Source of the DNA: Eubacterium maltosivorans
GTDB taxonomy: Bacteria; Bacillota; Clostridia; Eubacteriales; Eubacteriaceae
Length of the DNA: 64,000 nt
Assembly (NCBI RefSeq): GCF_002441855.2
Contig: NZ_CP029487.1
Span: 2,604,001 to 2,668,000, forward strand
Reading direction: 5' to 3'
Part shown: positions 42,009 through 50,701 of the stretch, one piece after another
Numbering within the stretch: the first letter of the stretch is position 1
How the letters are laid out: each line of letters opens with the position of its first letter
Notes under the pieces: generated by a model
Told to the model about the DNA's origin: nothing
The model's input: the letters and a program-made list of their open reading frames with translations, nothing else
The model's database searches: none
Translations under genes and position numbers: made by a program

Positions 42009-42959
42009 TTACAGTATAATATTCTGCTGTTCTCCTGCCATCCAGGTTTCAATATTCTTGAAAACAATATCCGCCCGGATTTTCATGGACTCCTTGCTGG
42101 CAAAGGCGATGTGCGGCGTAATGATGGTGTGTTTTGCCTTAAGCAGCGGATGCTCTGCCGGGAATGGCGGTTCCATTTCCAGAACGTCGATGCCGGCTCC
42201 GGCGATTTTATCATTGTTCAGCGCATCGGCCAGTGCCTGTGAATCAACAACCGGGCCTCTGGCGGCATTGATCAGATAAGCGGTAGGCTTCATGTAAGCG
42301 ATGGTCTCAGCGTTGATCATCCCCCGCGACTGATCTGTCAGCGGGCAATGCAGCGTGACAATGTCAGACTGCTCAAGCATTTCCTTTAAAGGCATATATG
42401 TGATGTAATCCGGCTTGTTTTTGCCGCTGCCAAAACCATTGTAGGCAATAACCCGGCAGCCGAATGCACGGCACAGTTCGGCGGTGCGGCTTCCAATAGC
42501 TCCTGTACCGATAATTCCAACCGTTTTTCCTTTGAGCTCGCTGCCCACCAGACCGTCCTTAGTTTTCCCGTCGCGGGCGCGGGCATCCATCTGAGGGACA
42601 TTGCGTAACAGGGAAAGCATCATTTCGATGGCCAGCTCAGCCACCGACTCATTAGAATAGCCCGATGCGTTGCTGACTGCCACTCCCTTTTTTCTGGCGG
42701 CTTCCAGATCCACATGGTCTACCCCAGTAAAGGCAACATCGATATATTTAAGATGGTCACAGGCTTCGATCACCTCTCCCTTCAGCGGCATATTGGCAAG
42801 CATCAGAATGTCAGCATCCTTTGCCTCCTCGATCAGAATCTGTGGATCGTCGTTTCGCTCATAGGCCTTAAAGCTGTGGCCCGCGTCTGTCAGGGGCTTT
42901 ACCAGCGCTTCCAGCGTTTCGTCGTCAACTGCCAGGGATTCTAACAATACAATATTCAT
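42009..42959 (-). CDS. D-isomer-specific 2-hydroxyacid dehydrogenase
   Basis: 316 residues from ATG at 42959 with AGAAGGAA upstream. NAD site VGIIGTGAIGSRTAEL near residue 140, Arg in INAARGPVVDS, Glu in DVLEMEPPFP and His in PHIAFASKE. This pattern fits glycerate, phosphoglycerate or hydroxypyruvate dehydrogenase-like enzymes better than D-lactate dehydrogenase; there is no ACT domain, so it is not a full SerA. Monocistronic. Substrate undetermined. Confidence 0.88.
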   Translation of the reverse strand: MNIVLLESLAVDDETLEALVKPLTDAGHSFKAYERNDDPQILIEEAKDADILMLANMPLKGEVIEACDHLKYIDVAFTGVDHVDLEAARKKGVAVSNASGYSNESVAELAIEMMLSLLRNVPQMDARARDGKTKDGLVGSELKGKTVGIIGTGAIGSRTAELCRAFGCRVIAYNGFGSGKNKPDYITYMPLKEMLEQSDIVTLHCPLTDQSRGMINAETIAYMKPTAYLINAARGPVVDSQALADALNNDKIAGAGIDVLEMEPPFPAEHPLLKAKHTIITPHIAFASKESMKIRADIVFKNIETWMAGEQQNIIL

Positions 42960-43053
42960 GGTAATTCCTTCTTTCTGGATCAATTATTACCCATAGTGTA
43001 CCCCTAAACGCTGCAAAAATCAATGGTCTGACCAGCTGGTTTTATTATTCCTC

Positions 43054-43950
43054 TTACTCGGCCATAAAAACAAAGTGTCCTGGCGACACCTCACGCCATA
43101 CCGCCTTTCCCTCACCCCTCTCAGGCTGGTACCTCGTTTGACTGTAGGCTTGCGCCGCTCTGGGGTCTGGAACTGGAATAGCCTCGATCAGGCTTTGGGT
43201 ATAGGGATGTACCGGATGGCTGAACAGCTCTTTTCCGGGCGCCAGCTCCACCAGCCTGCCGCGGTGCATTACGCCGATACGGTCACTGATGTAGCGCACC
43301 ATTGCAAGATCGTGGGCGATAAACAGACAGGTCAGGCCGCATTCCTCCTGCAGCTTTTTAAAAAGGTTCACAATCTGTGCCTGAATGGAGACATCGAGAG
43401 AGGCGATGGGCTCGTCAGCGATGATCAGTTTTGGATTTAAGGCCAGCGCCCGGGCGATGCAGGCCCGCTGAAGCTGACCGCCGGAAAATTCGGAGGGATA
43501 GCGGTCCATCACACTGCTGCTGAGGCCTGTGAGCGCCATGAGTTCAGCCGCTTTTTCCCGAAGCTCTCTTTTTCCCGCCTTTCTGCTGCGTATCCTGAAG
43601 GGCTCGGCAATGATCTCACCAATGGTCATACGGGTATTGACGGCTGACGCCGCGTCCTGAAAAATCATCTGCATCTCTCCAGTGATACGCCTGCGGTTTT
43701 TCCTGTAGACGGATTTATCCGAAATTTCCAATCCATCAAAACAGACGGAGCCGCCGGTGGGTTCAAAAAGGTGCACCAGCGCTTTACCTGTCGTCGATTT
43801 TCCTGAGCCGCTCTCACCAACCAGGCCAAAAATTTCACCTTTGTAAATATCAAAAGAAACGCCGTCCACTGCCTTAACGGCAGTGTGCTTGTCCAGTCTG
43901 TAATATTTTTTAAGGTCCCGGATTTCAATCAGCTTATTCTCATTCATCAA
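43054..43950 (-). CDS. oppF: oligopeptide ABC importer ATPase (OppF type)
   Basis: 298 residues: Walker A GESGSGKST, signature FSGGQLQR, Walker B LIIADEPIASLDVS, and the C-terminal VHPYTQSLIEAIPVPD segment of oligopeptide ATPases. Starts four bases inside the oppD end (overlap 43947-43950), so coupled. Last gene of the opp unit. The gap to 42984 has a short ACCAGCTGGT palindrome but no clear terminator. Confidence 0.9.
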   Translation of the reverse strand: MMNENKLIEIRDLKKYYRLDKHTAVKAVDGVSFDIYKGEIFGLVGESGSGKSTTGKALVHLFEPTGGSVCFDGLEISDKSVYRKNRRRITGEMQMIFQDAASAVNTRMTIGEIIAEPFRIRSRKAGKRELREKAAELMALTGLSSSVMDRYPSEFSGGQLQRACIARALALNPKLIIADEPIASLDVSIQAQIVNLFKKLQEECGLTCLFIAHDLAMVRYISDRIGVMHRGRLVELAPGKELFSHPVHPYTQSLIEAIPVPDPRAAQAYSQTRYQPERGEGKAVWREVSPGHFVFMAE

Positions 43951-44981
43951 AAGACCTCCTGTCGCTTGATGACCCGGCCATTTTCCACCCGCACAGGCGG
44001 TTCAATTCTCGGCGCCCGCGGGTCCAGCAGCCAGGTTGCCGCATAGTGTGTATCGGATATTTTAAACATCGGAGGCGCTTCCTCATAGTCAATGGCCAGC
44101 GCATAGGGGTTTCGCGGCGCAAAGGCATCGCCTTTTGGCGGGTTGATCAAATCCGGCGGCGTACCGGGAATGGGGTTCAGGGTTTCCTCATCACCATCGG
44201 TGGAGGGCAGCGATGACAGCAGCCCCCAGGTGTACGGATGGCGTGGATCATAAAAAATATCATCTGTGGTTCCCAGTTCTGCCAGCTTGCCGGCATACAT
44301 CACGGCTACCCGGTCTGCCATTCTGGCCACCACCCCCAGATCATGGGTGATAAACAGGATTGCCACGCCTGTCCGTTTTTGAATTTTCTTAAGCAGCTCC
44401 AGTATCTGAGACTGGATGGTCACATCCAGCGCGGTTGTCGGCTCATCGGCAATCAGAACATCCGGGCCACAGGCAAGTGCCATGGCAATGACACTTCTCT
44501 GAAGCATGCCGCCGGAAAAATGATGGGGGTACTGGCCAAAGCGTTTTTCCGCCGCGTCGATGCCCACCTGCTTCATCAGCGAAACTGCCAGCGCTCTCGC
44601 CTCTGCCCTGTCCACCTTCTGGTGCGCTTTTACCGCCTCCACAATCTGGCTGCCAATGGACATGGTCGGGTTTAAGGAGGATACAGGATCCTGGAAAATC
44701 ATGGAGATTTCCTTTCCCCGAACCGCTTCCAGCTCTTTCTCTGAAAGCCCTGCGAGATCCCTGCCTTTAAAAAGAATTTCACCGCCGGCTACCCTTGCTC
44801 TTGCCGGCAGAATCCCCAGAATACTTTTGCAGAACACAGACTTTCCACAGCCCGATTCTCCCACAATGGCCAGGGTTTCCCCAGGCTTCAGTGACAGGCT
44901 CACGTCCCGCACTGCGTGAACATCGCCCTGATCTGTTGCAATATTGACAGACAGATTTTTAATCTCCAGTAATGTTGTCAT
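43947..44981 (-). CDS. oppD: oligopeptide ABC importer ATPase (OppD type)
   Basis: 344 residues: Walker A GESGCGKSV, signature FSGGMLQR, Walker B LIADEPTTALDVT, and the PHHFSGGM / RHPYTWGLLSSLP landmarks of OppD. The C-terminal oligopeptide-transporter domain is longer than usual and contains two MFK/KISDTHYAATW-like phrases but few Cys, so an iron-sulfur site is not evident. It follows oppA after a hairpin. Confidence 0.9.
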   Translation of the reverse strand: MTTLLEIKNLSVNIATDQGDVHAVRDVSLSLKPGETLAIVGESGCGKSVFCKSILGILPARARVAGGEILFKGRDLAGLSEKELEAVRGKEISMIFQDPVSSLNPTMSIGSQIVEAVKAHQKVDRAEARALAVSLMKQVGIDAAEKRFGQYPHHFSGGMLQRSVIAMALACGPDVLIADEPTTALDVTIQSQILELLKKIQKRTGVAILFITHDLGVVARMADRVAVMYAGKLAELGTTDDIFYDPRHPYTWGLLSSLPSTDGDEETLNPIPGTPPDLINPPKGDAFAPRNPYALAIDYEEAPPMFKISDTHYAATWLLDPRAPRIEPPVRVENGRVIKRQEVF

Positions 44982-45011
44982 CGTGTATTCTCCTTAATGA
45001 AAATGCAGAAA

Positions 45012-45048
45012 GGAGAACTGAGGTTTTTTCAAGTGTCCTCAATTCTCC
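45012..45048 (-). promoter_or_regulatory. intercistronic hairpin between oppA and oppD
   Basis: GGAGAAcTGAGG / CCTCAaTTCTCC stem (45012-45023, 45037-45048). No long U-run follows, so it likely stabilises oppA mRNA or lowers expression of the ATPase genes, as is common after binding-protein genes. Confidence 0.65.
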
Positions 45049-45057
45049 AATTTCAGC

Positions 45058-46614
45058 TTAATTTAAAGACCAGTCAGCGATATTCCAGAAAATACCGACG
45101 CCATGATGGCCTAAAATGGTATCCGGGGTAATCCCCTGAATATTGGCCTTAGCCACATAGATAGCATCCACATAGGCGATGAAAGTATAAGGCATATCCT
45201 TTGTCAGCTCTTCCTGGAAAGCCTTGTAGTATTCCATTCTCTGCGCGTCATTATCGGTTTCGCGGGCCTTCTGGAGCAGCTCGTCCACCTTGGGATTAGA
45301 GTATCCACTGTAGTTTGAGCCCTTGTCTGTTCCGAAAACCTTGTAGGTGTGATCGTCCGGGTCAAAGGGGCTTCCCCAGCCGATAAGATAAGTTTCCTGG
45401 CCTGCCCAGTCAGTTTCAGCATTGACGGAAACCGTTGCGTCCACCCCGATATCTTTCAGATTTTGTGCCGCGACATTGGCGATATCCACACGCACCTGGT
45501 CGCCCTCTGCAATATTAATTTTAAAGGCCAGACGGGTACCGTTCTTCTCATAGACGCCGTCGCTGCCTTTTTTCCATCCAGCGGCCTCCAGCATTTCCTG
45601 GGCTTTGGCCGGGTTATAATCAAATTTCTCGATATCCGGGTTGTTATAAGGCCCTGCCTGAAGCGGCGAGTAAGCCAGCTGTCCTTCTCCAAGCAGTACG
45701 GAATCAATGATGGACTGGCGGTCAATGGCATAGCTCAGCGCGTTTGGCAGCTCGCGGTTGTTTTTAAACAGATCATTGTTAAAATTATACAGAATCCCCC
45801 GGTAGTCGGCTGTCTTCATATCATAAATTTTAAATTCATCATTGCCCTCAAACTGCCTGGCGTCATTCGGCGGCACCTGCGCCATATCCAGCTCGCCGGA
45901 TTTCAGCTGCATGGCGCGGGCCTTGGTATCCTCGACAATTTTGAAGATAACCTTATCGATTTTGGGCGCGCCTGCATAGTAGTTATCAAATTTTTCCATG
46001 GTAATGCTCTGGCCTTCATCCCAGGATACCAGCTTATAAGGGCCGGTGCCAATGGGATTGCGGTTAAAATCATCTGTGGCCAGGTCCTTGCCCTCCAGCA
46101 GGTGTGCCGGCAGAATACCAATGGTCAGATAGTCCAGCATCGCAACATTGGGCGCTTTGAGAGAAATTTTGACAGTCTGGTCATCCGGCACTTCAATTTT
46201 CGTGATATCCTCATAGTTTGAGGCGATTTCTGACGCGTTGTCTGGATTCATAATTGCTTCCAGTGTAAACTTGACGTCATTGGCAGTGAATTTCTCACCA
46301 TCCTGCCAGGTAATACCATCCCGGATGTGGAAGGTGTAGGTGTTATCAGCGGCGTTCCAATCCCAGCTCTCTGCCATTCCCGGAACCACCTTGTCATTTT
46401 CATCGTGAGCTGTCAGCCCAGCGAACAAAAGCAGATTGATTTCGCCATGCTCATACAGTGCCGGATTGATCGCTGTATAATCCTGGCTGCCATACACCAG
46501 TGTGTTGTCATCCTTTGCGTCTTTGCCGGCTGTCTTATTACCGCAGCCTGCAAATACTGTTGCTGTGAGCACCAGGGCAACACCCAGCGCCAGCAGCTTT
46601 TTCACTTTTTTCAT
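45058..46614 (-). CDS. oppA: oligopeptide-binding lipoprotein (family 5 solute-binding protein)
   Basis: 518 residues with a lipoprotein signal (FAGC, Cys24) and the SBP_bac_5 fold: AESWDWNAADNTYTFHIRDG, LSYAIDRQSIIDSVLLGEG and ELTKDMPYTF are typical positions. It binds peptides (or nickel/other in some members) at the cell surface and feeds OppBC. Unusually it is encoded after the permeases and before the ATPases. Confidence 0.92.
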   Translation of the reverse strand: MKKVKKLLALGVALVLTATVFAGCGNKTAGKDAKDDNTLVYGSQDYTAINPALYEHGEINLLLFAGLTAHDENDKVVPGMAESWDWNAADNTYTFHIRDGITWQDGEKFTANDVKFTLEAIMNPDNASEIASNYEDITKIEVPDDQTVKISLKAPNVAMLDYLTIGILPAHLLEGKDLATDDFNRNPIGTGPYKLVSWDEGQSITMEKFDNYYAGAPKIDKVIFKIVEDTKARAMQLKSGELDMAQVPPNDARQFEGNDEFKIYDMKTADYRGILYNFNNDLFKNNRELPNALSYAIDRQSIIDSVLLGEGQLAYSPLQAGPYNNPDIEKFDYNPAKAQEMLEAAGWKKGSDGVYEKNGTRLAFKINIAEGDQVRVDIANVAAQNLKDIGVDATVSVNAETDWAGQETYLIGWGSPFDPDDHTYKVFGTDKGSNYSGYSNPKVDELLQKARETDNDAQRMEYYKAFQEELTKDMPYTFIAYVDAIYVAKANIQGITPDTILGHHGVGIFWNIADWSLN

Positions 46615-46657
46615 TTCTTTCTCCTTTTACTTTTATAACAGACTTCGCTGTTTTAAA

Positions 46658-47560
46658 CTAAATTTCCCGCATACCGCGGTTATTGCGCTTACGGATATAA
46701 TTTCCGATATCCGTAATACAGACCAGTGTCACCACCAGAAAAAGCCCTGGTATCAGAATAATCCACCAGTCGTTTGACAAAAGTGCCTGGTCGGCGTTCG
46801 AGAGCATACTCCCCCAGGAAATAATCTCAACGGGAAGGCCGATGCCCAAAAAGCTCAGCGTTGCTTCTGTCCCGATCGCAGCGCCGATGTTTGTCACCAC
46901 CATAAACATAATGGACGATACAAAATTTGGCAGCAGATGCCGCCTCAGAATGTAGAAAAAACCGCCGTCCATCGTTTTTGCCGCCAGGATATAATCCGCG
47001 TTGCGGATCTGCCTGACCTCGCTGCGCACAATTTTTGAAATGTTCATCCAGCTGGTTACGCCAATGACAAAAGCGATGGTCAAAGGGCCTGTCTGACCGA
47101 TGATAGCCTGAATAAAGATGACGATCAGGATAGACGGAATGCTCAAAATAATCTCCGTAAGACGCATCATGCCATCGTCGACCCACTCACTTGAAAGGCC
47201 GCTGATGCTGCCGTAAACAACAGCGATCAGCGTTGAAAGTGCCGTCGCCGCCAGGCCAATGAACAGGGAAATGCGGCCGCCGTACCAGATCATGGAAAAA
47301 ATATCCCGGCCCATCATATCTGTTCCAAAATAAAACCGGCTGTCTGGCGGCGCCGCACGGTTTGCCAGATCCATATAGGTCGGATCATGGTTCATAACCG
47401 CCTCACAGAACACGCATCCCAGCACAATGACAGCCAGCAGGCCAGCCGCCGCAAAGGGAACACCTTTCAATCGCTTCAGACGCCCTCTGGCCAGAGTTAT
47501 GTCCGTCTTCTCCATGGGTCTGTAGTCTGGCCCAACCAGCTCAAAGGCTTCGTTTTTCAC
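46658..47560 (-). CDS. oppC: oligopeptide ABC importer permease (OppC type)
   Basis: 300 residues, N-terminal OppC_N segment then six membrane helices; DMMGRDIFSMIWYGGRISLF and the EAA-type loop near ILAAKTMDGGFFYILRRHLLP are typical. Its start overlaps the oppB stop (47557-47560). Confidence 0.92.
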   Translation of the reverse strand: MKNEAFELVGPDYRPMEKTDITLARGRLKRLKGVPFAAAGLLAVIVLGCVFCEAVMNHDPTYMDLANRAAPPDSRFYFGTDMMGRDIFSMIWYGGRISLFIGLAATALSTLIAVVYGSISGLSSEWVDDGMMRLTEIILSIPSILIVIFIQAIIGQTGPLTIAFVIGVTSWMNISKIVRSEVRQIRNADYILAAKTMDGGFFYILRRHLLPNFVSSIMFMVVTNIGAAIGTEATLSFLGIGLPVEIISWGSMLSNADQALLSNDWWIILIPGLFLVVTLVCITDIGNYIRKRNNRGMREI

Positions 47561-48552
47561 AAAAGCTCACCCCTTTCGTGCTTCATGCGCGGGTCAATCT
47601 TATCATTAATAATCTGAGCGACCATATTTGAAAATACCACCACGATGCCGGTCAGCAGACAGAGCACCATAAGCATGTTGTAGTCGTGGTATTTCGCGCT
47701 TTCAAAGCTCAGCGTCCCCAGTCCCGGGTAGGAAAAGACCTTTTCGACCACGTAGGTCCCTCCGATAATATGAGGTACTGAGATAGCCATAATACTGATG
47801 AAAGTCGGCATGATGTTGCGCAGGCAGTGCCGCCATACAATCTGCCGCCAGGTCATTCCCTTTGTCTTGCACAGCAGCACGTAATCCTTACGCAGCTCCT
47901 CCAGCATCCGGTTTCGCACCATATAGGTGTAATACCAGAGATGCCCCAGGATCATAACAGCCAACGGTAAAATCAGGTGGGCGGCCCGGCTCGCGGCATT
48001 GTCTGCCTGACCCATGGCGTAAGCCCCGCTGGAGGGCAGAAGCTCCAAATTAATACTGAATACCAGGATGAGAACCAGCGCCACCCAAAAAGAGGGGATA
48101 CAATTGGTAATCGTCCCAACTTTGCAGATAACCCGGTCTATGGGCGAGTCCTCGTGGGTGGAACAGAAAACGCCCAGTACCAGCGCAAACGCAAAGGTCA
48201 GAATATAGGACAATCCTCCCAAAATCAGCGTGTTTGCCCAGACCCCCTCAATGACGCCCATGACATCCTGCTTGTACTTGAAGGATATGCCAAAATCTCC
48301 GTGAAAGGCCTCCCCAACCCAGATGCCATACTGAACCCAGATCGGCTCATTCAACCCCAGCTTTTCCCTGGCCTTTTCCTGCTGCTCAGCGCTCATGCGC
48401 TCAACACTCTCGCCATAATATGCCCGAAGCGGATCTCCCGGCGATAACCGGGCCATGTAAAACACAATCAATGACAGTAAAAATATTACCAGCACAAACT
48501 GCAGCATTTTTTTAAAAAAATAAATTAGATTGTTTCTTAAGCGTACTCCAAT
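47557..48552 (-). CDS. oppB: oligopeptide ABC importer permease (OppB type), start codon uncertain
   Basis: About 332 residues with six membrane helices and the OppB landmarks FYMARLSPGDPL, VQYGIWVGEAFHGDFGISF and KDYVLLCKTKGMTWRQIVWR. No ATG, GTG or TTG lies at proper distance from the strong GGGGGAG site at about 48560-48566: the only in-frame codon there is ATT (48550-48552). The alternatives are TTG at 48594, which directly follows the leader terminator's U-run and lacks a ribosome-binding site, or ATG near 48507, which would trim the conserved N-terminus. I prefer ATT but with modest confidence. Confidence 0.85.
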   Translation of the reverse strand: MGVRLRNNLIYFFKKMLQFVLVIFLLSLIVFYMARLSPGDPLRAYYGESVERMSAEQQEKAREKLGLNEPIWVQYGIWVGEAFHGDFGISFKYKQDVMGVIEGVWANTLILGGLSYILTFAFALVLGVFCSTHEDSPIDRVICKVGTITNCIPSFWVALVLILVFSINLELLPSSGAYAMGQADNAASRAAHLILPLAVMILGHLWYYTYMVRNRMLEELRKDYVLLCKTKGMTWRQIVWRHCLRNIMPTFISIMAISVPHIIGGTYVVEKVFSYPGLGTLSFESAKYHDYNMLMVLCLLTGIVVVFSNMVAQIINDKIDPRMKHERGELL

Positions 48553-48592
48553 ACCTGCTCTCCCCCGTTCCGCTCTATAAAAAAGCAACAAC

Positions 48593-48645
48593 AAAAAAAA
48601 CCATGAAATCCGTCCGCGCTTTCAGCGCAAAACGAACCTTCATGG
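48593..48645 (-). terminator. leader terminator (attenuator) before the opp operon
   Basis: Minus strand CCATGAA (48645-48639) / TTCATGG (48607-48601) with further pairing inside (TTCGT/ACGGA, GCGC/GCGC) and eight T. It lies about 27 nt after a predicted start site and before oppB, so it should limit opp transcription; it could also end readthrough from the metal-chelate operon. Confidence 0.8.
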
Positions 48646-48678
48646 CTCGGTTATTTTGATTAATTGATTTGCACGGTT

Positions 48679-48707
48679 AATATATCATGAAAAGCACTTG
48701 GTGTCAA
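48679..48707 (-). promoter_or_regulatory. promoter of the opp operon
   Basis: Minus strand TTGACA (48702-48707), 17 bases, TATATT (48679-48684). Confidence 0.88.
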
Positions 48708-48756
48708 CAAGTATATACAGGTAAAACCAGTTTTTTGAAAATGTACTCTTAAATTG

Positions 48757-48825
48757 CCGCCGCGCCGTATTTCTAGAAGGATTTGAGAGGACTCTGGAGA
48801 AAATATTGGTGTTTCGGCGCGGTGG
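48757..48825. repeat. GC-rich long-range inverted repeat in an AT-rich gap
   Basis: CCGCCGCGCCG (48757-48767) and CGGCGCGGTGG (48815-48825): 11 bp, complete on the plus strand with one G-U pair. The 47-base centre contains TATTT...AAATA arms. A perfect 14-mer palindrome ATCCCATATGGGAT follows at 48838-48851. It lies between the ATPase stop (48862) and the opp promoter. Function unknown; may be a 3' structure or small RNA. Confidence 0.55.
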
Positions 48826-48861
48826 CTTCTATATAAAATCCCATATGGGATGATACAAGCT

Positions 48862-49614
48862 TTATTCCGGCACCACCATTTTATAGCCGTTAATGGTACC
48901 GATACACACCGGCATCTGGTAGACCTCACCGATACATTCGCAGGTCATGACCTCCTGCCCGCCGTAGGCGTGGACATTGCCGTCTTTTAAAAACAGGAAG
49001 CGGTCACAGTATCTCAGCGCCATGTTCAGATCATGAATAACGATGATGACCGCAATATTTCTGGAATGGCAGATTTTCCGTACCAGCCCCAGCACTTCCA
49101 GCTGGTTTTTTAAATCCAGGCTGCTGGTCGGCTCATCGAGGAGCAGAACTTTAGGCTCCTGGGCCAGCGCCCGGGCAATCATCACTTTTTGAAGCTCCCC
49201 GCCGCTCAGTTCATCCAGATATCGAACTGCAAATTTTTCAAGGTGCATCTGGCTGATCACACTGGATACGATCTCCTCATCCTCTGGGGTGACCCCCCAT
49301 TTGATAAAGGGAATCCGTCCCAGCATCACTGCCTCAAAAACAGTGATACGGTTATTGTCATTCTTCTGCGCTACAAAGGCCATATGCCTGGCAATCTCCC
49401 CTTGTTTCATGGCTGTGATTTCCATCCCGTCAACATGCACCACCCCCTTGCCCGGCGAGAGGATACGGTTCAGACATTTCAACATCGTGCTCTTTCCCGC
49501 TCCGTTATTGCCGAGAATAGCAATGCAGTGCCCGTCCTCCACATCAAATGAGATTTGATCAATAATTTTTTGGCTGGCATTATAACCAAAAACAAGATCC
49601 CTGACCTGTATCAT
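48862..49614 (-). CDS. iron-chelate-type ABC importer ATPase (FecE/BtuD family)
   Basis: 250 residues: Walker A GNNGAGKST (residue about 37), signature LSGGELQK, Walker B VLLLDEPTSSLD, switch VIHDLN. Typical of importers for siderophores, haem or cobalamin. The C-terminal phrase ECIGEVYQMPVCIGTINGYK fits the family. Its start overlaps the permease stop by four bases. Confidence 0.9.
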   Translation of the reverse strand: MIQVRDLVFGYNASQKIIDQISFDVEDGHCIAILGNNGAGKSTMLKCLNRILSPGKGVVHVDGMEITAMKQGEIARHMAFVAQKNDNNRITVFEAVMLGRIPFIKWGVTPEDEEIVSSVISQMHLEKFAVRYLDELSGGELQKVMIARALAQEPKVLLLDEPTSSLDLKNQLEVLGLVRKICHSRNIAVIIVIHDLNMALRYCDRFLFLKDGNVHAYGGQEVMTCECIGEVYQMPVCIGTINGYKMVVPE

Positions 49615-50678
49615 CGCTTTGCGCCTCCCTTAAATAAAAGATACAGAAACAGCGGTGCGCCGAGGAATGAAGTGATGGCGCCGATGGGCAAAATGACCGG
49701 CGCGATAATCACCCTTGCCAGCACATCGCCCAGAAGCAGCAGCACAGCCCCGGCCATGGCGGAAGCCGGCAGCAGCCAGCAGTAATTATTGCCCAAAAAC
49801 CGCCGCATAATATGTGGCGCGACCAGCCCGATAAAATTGATGATCCCGATAAAAGACACGATCACCGCAGCGGTCAGGGCACAGACCAGCATATTGATAA
49901 TCCTGGACCGCGCCACGTTGACGCCAAGGCTGGCGGCTGTCTGTTCCCCGCTCTCCATGGCGTTGTAATGCCATCGGTTGAACAGAAAATAGACCAGTGT
50001 GATGACTACCACCACTGCAATAATCCGCACTTCCTTCCATCCTGTGCGCCCCAGATCGCCAAAGGTCCAGAAAACCACCGAGGCCAGCTGGACATCGTCG
50101 GCAAAATACTGGAGCAGTGTCGTCGCTCCGGTAAACATGGCGCTAAGCGCTACGCCGCAGAGCACCATAGCTTCTGGCGTAATTCTCCGGAAGCGTGAGA
50201 GCACCAGAATCATAACCGAAGCGCTAATGCTTCCTCCAAAGGCGCAGATAGTGATAAGATAGGGATTGTTAAAGCTCATGTTAGCTGCACTGCTCCCCTG
50301 CACGCCGGCGCCCAAAACAATAATGGCAAAGGCCGCCCCAAAACCCGCGCCCTGGGAAATTCCCAGGGTGGTGGTATCTGCCAGAGGGTTCTTAAGTATC
50401 CCCTGAAGCACCGCTCCGGTTACACCGAGGCCTACTCCGCTAAGCACGGCTGTCATAATACGCGGCAGACGGATGTTCCACATAACCATGTTATTCTGCT
50501 TTGTCGACTGTCCGCCAATGGCTTTTAGAATATCACCCATGCTTAACTCCGAGGAGCCCGCTCTCAATGAAAACAGCATCGCCAGCGCCAGAATAAGGCC
50601 CAGAATCACTAAAACCATAATATTCTTTTTTTTAAGCGCCTGATAATCCTTAAGCTCTGTTTTCTCCGCTCCGGTCAT
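49611..50678 (-). CDS. iron-chelate-type ABC importer permease (FecCD/BtuC family)
   Basis: 355 residues with about ten membrane helices. The FecCD hallmarks MWNIRLPRIMTAVLSGVGLG, LQGILKNPLADTTTLGISQGAG and GLVAPHIMRRFLG are present. It makes the homodimeric channel with the ATPase that overlaps its 3' end. Follows the binding-protein gene by 23 bases. Confidence 0.92.
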   Translation of the reverse strand: MTGAEKTELKDYQALKKKNIMVLVILGLILALAMLFSLRAGSSELSMGDILKAIGGQSTKQNNMVMWNIRLPRIMTAVLSGVGLGVTGAVLQGILKNPLADTTTLGISQGAGFGAAFAIIVLGAGVQGSSAANMSFNNPYLITICAFGGSISASVMILVLSRFRRITPEAMVLCGVALSAMFTGATTLLQYFADDVQLASVVFWTFGDLGRTGWKEVRIIAVVVVITLVYFLFNRWHYNAMESGEQTAASLGVNVARSRIINMLVCALTAAVIVSFIGIINFIGLVAPHIMRRFLGNNYCWLLPASAMAGAVLLLLGDVLARVIIAPVILPIGAITSFLGAPLFLYLLFKGGAKR

Positions 50679-50701
50679 TTCAATTATTCTCCCAGTGTAA
50701 T

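Noticed and set aside
42984-43053. ACCAGCTGGT as terminator of the opp operon
   Set aside because: Ten-base palindrome has no loop space for a stable hairpin and no U-run.
48575-48643. 22-codon ORF (begins MKVRFALKARTD) as an opp leader peptide
   Set aside because: It lies entirely across the terminator stem and U-run and has no convincing ribosome-binding site; coding there is most likely incidental.
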